A stretch of DNA of 10,736 nt. It comes from Phycisphaerales bacterium (lineage in GTDB: Bacteria; Planctomycetota; Phycisphaerae; Phycisphaerales; SM1A02). Below are positions 6,400 through 10,736 of this stretch, in pieces. The translations under genes were made by a program, and so were the position numbers. The first letter of the stretch is position 1. Each line of letters opens with the position of its first letter. Below the pieces are notes generated by a model. It was given only the letters and a program-made list of their open reading frames with translations, ran no database searches and was not told the DNA's origin. The DNA lies in the NCBI GenBank assembly GCA_007125255.1, contig SLDM01000180.1, positions 1 to 10,736 of the forward strand. Reading direction: 5' to 3'.

Positions 6400-7701
6400 T
6401 CAGATGCCCTCGGAGACCGATTCGATCATGGCCACCAGAGGCATGAACAGCGCGATGACGATCGTGCCGATGATGGTGCCGAGCACCACGACCAGCAGCG
6501 GTTCCAGCAGCGAGAGCAGACTCTGCACCGCCACGTCGACCTCCTCGTCGTAGTTGTCGGCGATCTTCATCAGCATCGTGTCGAGGTCGCCGGTTTCCTC
6601 GCCGACGTCGATCATGTTCACCACCAGCGCGTCGCAGACCTTCGATTCCCGCAACGGGTCGGCGAAGGTTTCACCCTCGCGAATCGAATCGTGCACCTTG
6701 GTCAGCGCTTTTTCGTAGACGTAGTTGCCGGAGGTATCCCGCGTGATCATGATCGCTTCGAGAATCGGAACGCCCGCGGAGATCAGCGTGCCGAGCGTCC
6801 GCGTGAAGCGGGCCACGGAGGTCTTCCGCATCAGGTTGCCGATGACGGGAATGCGGATGCGGATGATGTCGGTCGTCGCCCGCCCCGGACCGGTCTTCCG
6901 AATCAGCTTGAAGATGAAGAAGAGGATGATCGGACCGAAGATGATCCATATCCAGCCGGGGATGATCTGGTCCTCGTGCAGGGTTCCCGCCACCCACGCA
7001 CTGGCGTCGATCAGGAAGAGCGTCAGCCAGGGCAGCGCGACCTCGAAGTCGTTGAAGATCTCCTGGAACTGCGGGATCACGAAATACATGATGCCGGTCA
7101 CGATCAGGACCGCGACGATGATGACGACGGTCGGGTAGATCATCGCGCCGATGATGCGGCGTTTGAGGCGCTGGGCCTTCTCCATGAAGTTCGCCAGACG
7201 CTGCAGGATCAGGTCGAGCACACCGCCGATTTCACCGGCATTGACCATCTTGCAGTAGAGGCGATCAAACGCCTTGGGGTGCTTGGCCATCGCGTCGGAG
7301 AGGGTGGCCCCCGCTTCGACATCCTCGCACACGTCGCCCAGGATCGACTTGAGCTTGCCCGGCTTCTGCTGCTGCTCAAGAATCTGCAGTGACCGCAGCA
7401 GCGGCAGACCGGCATCCTGCAGCGTCGAGAGCTGCCGGGTGAAGGTCGTCAGCTTGTTCTGGCTGACCCCGCCGATACTGATCGAGATATCGCCCTTTTT
7501 CTTCTTCTTTTTCTTGCCGCCCTTGGCGCTCTCGGACTTGGCCCCGGACTTGCCGCCCTTGACCTTCTGCTCGCGCACCGACGTGGGGAAGTAGCCCTGC
7601 GACTTGATGCGCTGAATCGCTTCCTCGCTCGAGGTGGCCTCGACGGTCCCCTTCTGCGGTTTCCCGGCGGAGTTCAAAGCTTCGTACGCGTAGTTCGGCA
7701 T
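6400..7701 (-). CDS. GspF/PilC-type inner-membrane platform protein
   Basis: This 433-residue polytopic protein is the inner-membrane platform of type II secretion and type IV pilus machines. It contacts the GspE/PilB ATPase and passes motion to the pilin subunits. The N terminus MPNYAYEALNSAGKPQKGTV is the usual GspF/PilC opening. Two T2SSF domains are visible, at about 84-210 (FTRQLSTLQDAGLPLLRSLQ; GEIGGVLDLILQRLA; then a membrane segment about 188-209) and about 294-421 (FTRTLGTLISAGVPILEAI; VGEETGDLDTMLMKIADNYDEEV; membrane segment about 399-422). A further membrane segment spans about 248-266. The family's doubled pattern of 'aG.pl..al' and 'GE.tG.Ld' is intact. A Lys/Gly/Ser-rich linker with seven consecutive lysines (63-69) extends the cytoplasmic N-terminal part, making the protein slightly longer than the usual 400-410. 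GAGGAA stands about 9 nt before the ATG. It lies 215 bases after the GspE-like gene. Confidence 0.95.
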   Translation of the reverse strand: MPNYAYEALNSAGKPQKGTVEATSSEEAIQRIKSQGYFPTSVREQKVKGGKSGAKSESAKGGKKKKKKKGDISISIGGVSQNKLTTFTRQLSTLQDAGLPLLRSLQILEQQQKPGKLKSILGDVCEDVEAGATLSDAMAKHPKAFDRLYCKMVNAGEIGGVLDLILQRLANFMEKAQRLKRRIIGAMIYPTVVIIVAVLIVTGIMYFVIPQFQEIFNDFEVALPWLTLFLIDASAWVAGTLHEDQIIPGWIWIIFGPIILFFIFKLIRKTGPGRATTDIIRIRIPVIGNLMRKTSVARFTRTLGTLISAGVPILEAIMITRDTSGNYVYEKALTKVHDSIREGETFADPLRESKVCDALVVNMIDVGEETGDLDTMLMKIADNYDEEVDVAVQSLLSLLEPLLVVVLGTIIGTIVIALFMPLVAMIESVSEGI

Positions 7702-7916
7702 AACGGAAATTCCTCGGCTATTGACGTGCGACCTGTTCTCGTGCGGCCTGTTCTCGTGCGGCCAGTTTTCGTGCGGTCTTTCGTGCGACCGTCCGACCGG
7801 TCGTCGCCTGGTGGCTCACTGTCCCTGACAATCACGCTTCAACCGGTCTTCAGAAACTCTCTCTTCTCCCGATCCGTCTTCAGAACCAAGTCTTCAGCTC
7901 GTCCGGCAGTCTTCGA
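7702..7916. other. 215-base repeat-rich gap between gspE-like and gspF-like genes
   Basis: No convincing gene or promoter is visible. Almost the whole gap is made of short direct repeats: a 15-bp array near the gspF-like start and a cluster of GTCTTC motifs near the gspE-like stop. A 10-bp palindrome, CGACCGGTCG (7795-7804), lies between them. The plus-strand frame 7726-7920 encodes a repetitive Arg-Pro-Val peptide that merely reflects the repeat. No hairpin followed by a T-tract is seen for minus-strand transcription, so read-through from gspE to gspF is possible. Confidence 0.6.
7726..7790. repeat. 15-bp tandem repeat, about four units
   Basis: Three 15-bp units follow each other exactly: GTGCGACCTGTTCTC (7726-7740), GTGCGGCCTGTTCTC (7741-7755) and GTGCGGCCAGTTTTC (7756-7770). 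They are followed by a shortened unit GTGCGGTCTTTC (7771-7782) and a start of another, GTGCGACC (7783-7790). On the coding (minus) strand the unit reads GAGAACAGGCCGCAC. The array ends about 24 bases upstream of the GspF-like start codon, just before its ribosome binding site. Confidence 0.85.
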
Positions 7917-7925
7917 CTAGTCTTC
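7846..7925. repeat. cluster of five GTCTTC direct repeats
   Basis: GTCTTC occurs at 7846, 7876, 7890, 7909 and 7920. The first three are extended to GTCTTCAG, and two share GTCTTCAGAA. On the minus strand these are GAAGAC motifs that begin with the last two sense codons of the GspE-like gene (Glu-Asp) and continue downstream of its stop. The spacing is irregular (30, 14, 19 and 11 bases), so this is either a decayed tandem repeat or a multi-site element. Function is unknown. Confidence 0.6.
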
Positions 7926-9689
7926 CACGATCGTCTCGCGGGCGACTTCATCGATCGTGGTCTGCCCCTCGTAGATCGAGAGGAGGCCGCATTCGCGCAG
8001 GGTGCGCATCCCCCGCTTCCGCGCCTCGGCCCGCATCACGTTCGTCGACGCCTCCTGCATGACCAGGTCACGCATGAAGTCGTCCATCTTCATGATCTCG
8101 AAGATCGCCATGCGGCCCTTGTAGCCGCTCTGGTTGCACGCATCGCACCCCCGGCCGCGGAAGAACGTGCGCCCCTTGATGTCATCGGGCAGGAGCTGCA
8201 GTTCCATGATCTGCTCTTCCGTCGGCGTGTACTCTTCCTTGCACTGGCTGCAGATGCGCCGCACCAGGCGCTGGGCGACGATCGATTCGATCGTTGCCGT
8301 CAGCAGGAAGGATTCGAGGCCGAGGTCGAGCAGTCGCAGAATCGATGAGGGCGCGTCGTTGGTGTGGAGCGTGGAGAAAACCAGGTGACCGGTGAGCGAC
8401 GCCTGGACGGCGATCTGCGCGGTCTCCAGGTCGCGAATTTCACCGATCAGAATGATGTCCGGGTCCTGGCGCAGGAACGACCGCAGCAGCCGCGCGAAGG
8501 TCAGATCCTGATCGGTGTTCACCTGGCACTGCACCAGGCCGTCGATGTCGTACTCGACCGGGTCTTCCGCGGTCAGGATCTTGAGATCCGGCTCGTTGAG
8601 CTCGTTGAGCGCGGCGTAGAGGGTCGTCGTCTTTCCCGAACCGGTCGGGCCGGTCACGATCACGATCCCGTTCGGCTTGCGGATCGTCTCCCGCACCACA
8701 TCGAGGTCGTCGCCGCGCAAGCCGACCTTGTCGAGGCTGAGCTGGACATTCGAGCGGTCGAGCACACGCATGACGACCGACTCGCCGAACATCGTCGGCA
8801 GGACCGAGATGCGCAGGTCGACCGGGGCGTTGTTGACGACCAGCTCGATACGGCCGTCCTGCGGCAGGCGCCGCTCGGCGATGTCCAGACTCGCCATGAC
8901 CTTGATGCGGCTGACGATCGGCAGCGCGAGGTGCAGCGGAGGCGGAATCATCTCGTAGAGCACGCCGTCGATGCGGTAGCGCATCTTGAACTCATCTTCG
9001 AACGGCTCAAAGTGGATATCCGAGGCCTTGTCCTTGATCGCCTGCAGGAGAACGAGGTTAAGCAGCCGGATGACCTTGTTGTCGTCGGCCGCCCGGGCGA
9101 GGTCCTCCAGGTCGATCGAGTCGCCGCGCCCCTCGAGGGCCGAGAGCGTCTCCGACTCGTCCAGCTCGGAGATCATGTTGGCGATGGTCGGCCCCTCATC
9201 GCTGTACCTCTTGGAGAGGATCTCATCGACCTCGCTCGGCAGCGCCACCACCGCATCGACCTTGAAGCCCAGCAGCAGGCGGAGGCCGTCGACGGCCTGG
9301 AAGTTGTCGGGCGACTTCATCGCAACGGTGATGCGGCGGCTGGAGGCGTCGTAGTCGATCGGGACGACCTGGTAGGTCTTGGCCGATTCCGAGGGCAGCG
9401 CTTCGATCGCCTCGTCGGAGATCTCGTCATTGTTCAGGCGGACCATCCGCATGCCGGCCTGCCCCGCCAGCGCTTCCAGGACATCCTCCTCGGTGATGTA
9501 GCCGAGCTCGACCAGCAGCTGGCCGATGCGGACCTCCTGCCCCTTCTCCTTGCGGGCCTTCTGGACGCCCAGCGCCTCGTGAACCTGGTCGCGCGTGACC
9601 TTGCCGAGCTTGGTCAGAACGCGACCGAATCTCCGGCCTTTCAGTTCACCGGGGTCTGGCTTGGCGGATCGTGAGGTTGACTTTGCCAT
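7917..9689 (-). CDS. GspE/PilB-type assembly ATPase
   Basis: This 590-residue hexameric secretion ATPase powers extrusion of pseudopilin subunits from the inner membrane. The N-terminal part carries two similar helical segments (FGRVLTKLGKVTRDQVHEAL, 21-40; IGQLLVELGYITEEDVLEAL, 55-74) and then a T2SSE_N-like domain to about 160. The linker is acidic. The N2-like domain includes ASDIHFEPF (222-230) and RLPQDGRI (274-281). Catalytic motifs are all present: Walker A GPTGSGKT (347-354), Asp box ILTAEDPVEY (371-380), Walker B DIILIGEIRD (411-420) and His box GHLVFSTLHT (434-443). A zinc-binding tetracysteine, CSQC (480-483) and CDAC (515-518), distinguishes the GspE/PilB assembly group from PilT. 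Length is within the PilB/GspE range. GGAAGAG lies 9 nt before the ATG. The adjacent gspF-like and pseudopilin genes support a role in this same machine. Whether it should be named GspE or PilB cannot be decided from sequence alone. Confidence 0.96.
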   Translation of the reverse strand: MAKSTSRSAKPDPGELKGRRFGRVLTKLGKVTRDQVHEALGVQKARKEKGQEVRIGQLLVELGYITEEDVLEALAGQAGMRMVRLNNDEISDEAIEALPSESAKTYQVVPIDYDASSRRITVAMKSPDNFQAVDGLRLLLGFKVDAVVALPSEVDEILSKRYSDEGPTIANMISELDESETLSALEGRGDSIDLEDLARAADDNKVIRLLNLVLLQAIKDKASDIHFEPFEDEFKMRYRIDGVLYEMIPPPLHLALPIVSRIKVMASLDIAERRLPQDGRIELVVNNAPVDLRISVLPTMFGESVVMRVLDRSNVQLSLDKVGLRGDDLDVVRETIRKPNGIVIVTGPTGSGKTTTLYAALNELNEPDLKILTAEDPVEYDIDGLVQCQVNTDQDLTFARLLRSFLRQDPDIILIGEIRDLETAQIAVQASLTGHLVFSTLHTNDAPSSILRLLDLGLESFLLTATIESIVAQRLVRRICSQCKEEYTPTEEQIMELQLLPDDIKGRTFFRGRGCDACNQSGYKGRMAIFEIMKMDDFMRDLVMQEASTNVMRAEARKRGMRTLRECGLLSIYEGQTTIDEVARETIVED

Positions 9690-9772
9690 GAATGTTTACT
9701 CTTCCGTCGCTGACTGAGCCTGCCGGAATCGGAACCGGTTCATGTCGATGACGCGCCCCGGAAGCAGCTTTT

Positions 9773-9820
9773 CCAGATGCATGGCCAGATGGATTCCTGG
9801 ATGCATGCCTGGATGCCGCG
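9773..9820. repeat. 12-bp tandem repeat, four degenerate units
   Basis: The units are CCAGATGCATGG, CCAGATGGATTC, CTGGATGCATGC and CTGGATGCCGCG, each exactly 12 bases, with GATG constant at positions 4-7 of each unit. The array lies about 84-131 bases upstream of the GspE-like start codon. Confidence 0.75.
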
Positions 9821-9882
9821 TTCATCCACACTCGACTCACATAAAGAGAATGGCCCAATAACTGGCCCTCTACAAGCCCAGA

Positions 9883-9905
9883 TGGCAATTGGTTGCGTAT
9901 TGCCA
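9883..9905. promoter_or_regulatory. inverted repeat TGGCAAT-N9-ATTGCCA, possible operator
   Basis: Two perfect 7-bp arms (9883-9889 and 9899-9905) flank a 9-base spacer, giving arm centres 16 bases apart, which suits a dimeric DNA-binding protein. It overlaps the 8-bp palindrome CCACGTGG (9903-9910) and sits in the AT-rich centre of the gap, about 200 bases before the GspE-like start. A small RNA hairpin is the alternative reading. No regulator is encoded nearby. Confidence 0.35.
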
Positions 9906-9989
9906 CGTGGTTTACAATACAAAATGCCGGCAGGGTGAATTGTTATCCGCATCAACCTGCCTCGATGTTCCATCCGGAATGAAGCGTCC

Positions 9990-10006
9990 GGGGGCAAGGG
10001 CCCCCC
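9990..10006 (-). terminator. weak G/C hairpin after pilT-like gene
   Basis: GGGGG (9990-9994) and CCCCC (10002-10006) can pair around a 7-base loop about 85-100 bases beyond the PilT-like stop. There is no T-tract after it on the minus strand (the sequence continues GGACGCTTC), so intrinsic termination is doubtful. It may only be a GC-rich coincidence. Confidence 0.2.
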
Positions 10007-10020
10007 TGCCATCACCCGTC

Positions 10021-10068
10021 CATCTTCCCGGACATCTCCCTGGCCATCTCCCTGGACATCCCGGGCAG
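10021..10068. repeat. 12-bp tandem repeat downstream of pilT-like gene
   Basis: The units are CATCTTCCCGGA, CATCTCCCTGGC, CATCTCCCTGGA and CATCCCGGGCAG, each 12 bases, possibly preceded by a degenerate 11-base unit CATCACCCGTC (10010-10020). On the minus strand the core reads CCAGGGAGATG. It starts 23 bases beyond the PilT-like stop codon. The CCTGG core and 12-base period resemble the array at 9773-9820. Confidence 0.8.
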
Positions 10069-10090
10069 GTTTCGGAGATCATTCGGCCCG

Positions 10091-10736
10091 TCATTCGTCT
10101 TCGGAGTCCAGTTCGGTCCGCCCGACGTGGCCGCCGGTGCGGTGGACCTTCTCGGTCAGCTCGCCCGGATCCTTGCCCTTGTCGATCATCTCGTCGGCGG
10201 CAATCATGCCCTTCTGGTAGATGCTCCAGAGGTGGTCGTCGAGCAGCTGCATCCCGAACTTCCGTCCAGTCTGAATCGCCGAATCGATCCGGAAGGTCTT
10301 GTTCTCGCGGACGAGGTTGGCGATCGCCGGCGTCACGACAAGGAACTCGTAGCAGGCCACGCGGCCGGGCTTGTCGACCCGGGCGAGGAGCACCTGGCTC
10401 AGAACCGCGATCAGGGAGGTCGAGAGCTGCACGCGAACCTGGGCCTGCTGGTTCACCGGGAAGGCGTCGATGATACGGGTGATCGTGCCGGAGGCGCCGG
10501 TGGTGTGGAGCGTGGCAAAGACCAGGTGGCCGGTTTCCGCCGCCCGGATCGCCGCCTCGATCGTCTCCAGGTCACGCATTTCGCCGACGAGGATCACGTC
10601 CGGATCCGCGCGCAGGGCCCGCCGCAGGGCCTCGGAGAAGCTGGGAACGTCCACCCCCACCTCTCGCTGGTTGACCACCGAGGTCTTGTGGTAGTGGTAG
10701 TACTCGATCGGGTCTTCCACCGTAATGATGTGCCGC
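10091..10736 (-). CDS. pilT: PilT-like retraction ATPase (C-terminal part, cut by window edge)
   Basis: About 214 C-terminal residues of a PilT-family ATPase are visible; the N-terminal domain and Walker A lie beyond the window. The frame is open to the edge, reading RHIITVEDPIEYYHYHK (Asp box). Walker B DPDVILVGEMRD is encoded near 10606-10570 and the His box GHLVFATLHTTGASGT near 10530-10485. No tetracysteine follows, as expected for PilT and unlike the GspE/PilB gene next door. The PilT signature AIRNLIRE appears as AIANLVRE (10327-10304), followed by KTFRIDSAIQTGRKFGMQ, a typical PilT segment, and an acidic tail. PilT normally depolymerises type IV pili by pulling pilins back into the inner membrane. 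The gene is separated by 401 bases from the GspE-like gene, so it may be its own transcription unit. The GTG at 10720 is simply an internal valine codon, not the start. Confidence 0.92.
   Translation of the reverse strand, partial: RHIITVEDPIEYYHYHKTSVVNQREVGVDVPSFSEALRRALRADPDVILVGEMRDLETIEAAIRAAETGHLVFATLHTTGASGTITRIIDAFPVNQQAQVRVQLSTSLIAVLSQVLLARVDKPGRVACYEFLVVTPAIANLVRENKTFRIDSAIQTGRKFGMQLLDDHLWSIYQKGMIAADEMIDKGKDPGELTEKVHRTGGHVGRTELDSEDE

Larger units (their letters stand above)
9690..10090. other. 401-base intergenic region upstream of gspE-like gene
   Basis: This gap separates the PilT-like stop from the GspE-like start. Its centre (about 9840-9960) is distinctly more AT-rich than the surroundings and is the likeliest place for the promoter of the gspE-onward operon, but I could not find a minus-strand -35/-10 pair that I trust. 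It contains two 12-bp tandem arrays, an inverted repeat with 7-bp arms, an 8-bp palindrome CCACGTGG (9903-9910) and a G/C hairpin near the pilT side. Short open frames on both strands here have no recognisable protein features. Confidence 0.6.

Noticed and set aside
7490..7520. Possible ribosomal frameshift at the A-rich poly-Lys codons of the gspF-like gene.
   Set aside because: No in-frame X-XXY-YYZ heptamer is present and the normal frame continues through both T2SSF domains.
7726..7920. A 64-residue plus-strand frame with repeated RPVLV units.
   Set aside because: The peptide repeat follows directly from the 15-bp DNA repeat; there is no ribosome binding site and no recognisable protein feature.
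183..9674. Long open frames on the plus strand (for example 183-1910, 1859-2824, 3328-4503, 5232-6323, 6298-7392, 8364-9674).
   Set aside because: They are antisense to genes with clear family motifs, contain only Arg/Gly/Asp/Val-rich low-complexity sequence, and are expected in GC-rich DNA where the complementary frame lacks stops.
9883..9897. A sigma54-like TGGCA...TTGC element on the plus strand, tempting because pilin promoters often use sigma54.
   Set aside because: The spacing between the GG and GC elements is one base too short, and it points away from the gspE-like gene.
9889..9918. A sigma70-like plus-strand pair TTGGTT-N18-TACAAT.
   Set aside because: The -35 is weak, and it would transcribe antisense into the pilT-like gene; without transcript data it is not supportable.
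9938..9950. AATTGTTATCCGC, identical to 13 bases of the lac operator half-site.
   Set aside because: The symmetric other half is absent and flanking bases do not match lac or vector sequence, so this is most likely chance.
9646..10094. Small minus-strand frames (9646-9906, 9740-10015, 9912-10094) in the pilT-gspE gap.
   Set aside because: They overlap each other and repeat arrays, lack good ribosome binding sites and show no hydrophobic, catalytic or domain pattern.
1..10736. Search for tRNA or rRNA genes, CRISPR arrays, insertion sequences and att sites.
   Set aside because: None recognised; the tandem repeats have 12-15 bp periods with no spacers, so they are not CRISPR, and no transposase motif is seen.

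Overview
The window is a GC-rich bacterial chromosomal segment in which every supportable gene lies on the minus strand, so it reads biologically from right to left. It encodes the cytoplasmic, membrane and filament parts of a type II secretion / type IV pilus-like machine. The large, divergent pseudopilins next to well-conserved GspE/PilB, GspF/PilC and PilT proteins suggest a Planctomycetota-type organism, perhaps Phycisphaerae. This is inferred from protein style only; there is no rRNA or other marker to confirm it.

Layout in the direction of transcription: (1) the C-terminal two thirds of a PilT-like retraction ATPase (10736-10091, cut by the window edge); (2) a 401-base gap with two separate 12-bp tandem repeat arrays, an inverted repeat and a GC hairpin; (3) a complete GspE/PilB assembly ATPase (9689-7917); (4) a 215-base gap largely built of short direct repeats; (5) a GspF/PilC inner-membrane platform protein (7701-6400); (6) a 70-base gap with a perfect 20-bp palindrome; (7) five pseudopilin-type genes in tight succession (6329-108): two GspG-like, one GspH/FimT-like, one GspI/PilV-like and one GspJ/PilW-like; (8) at the left edge, possibly the first codons of a next gene, where a GspK-like minor pseudopilin would be expected.

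The order E-F-G-(G)-H-I-J-(K?) is that of classical gsp operons. The expected model is that the GspE-like ATPase, docked on the GspF-like platform, drives assembly of a filament of G-like major subunits tipped by an H/I/J(/K) complex. The upstream PilT is normally a type IV pilus retraction motor, so the assembly may be retractable or the PilT may serve a separate pilus. No secretin (GspD/PilQ), prepilin peptidase (GspO/PilD) or GspL/M/PilM-N-O gene is present, so the system is incomplete here.

I did not find an unprecedented system. The points worth a second look are the strongly enlarged pseudopilins, non-glycine residues at the prepilin cleavage site of the H- and J-like proteins, an EF-hand/dockerin-like loop in the H-like protein, short tandem repeats on both sides of the gspE-like gene, and a perfect palindrome at the boundary between the motor/platform genes and the pseudopilin genes.
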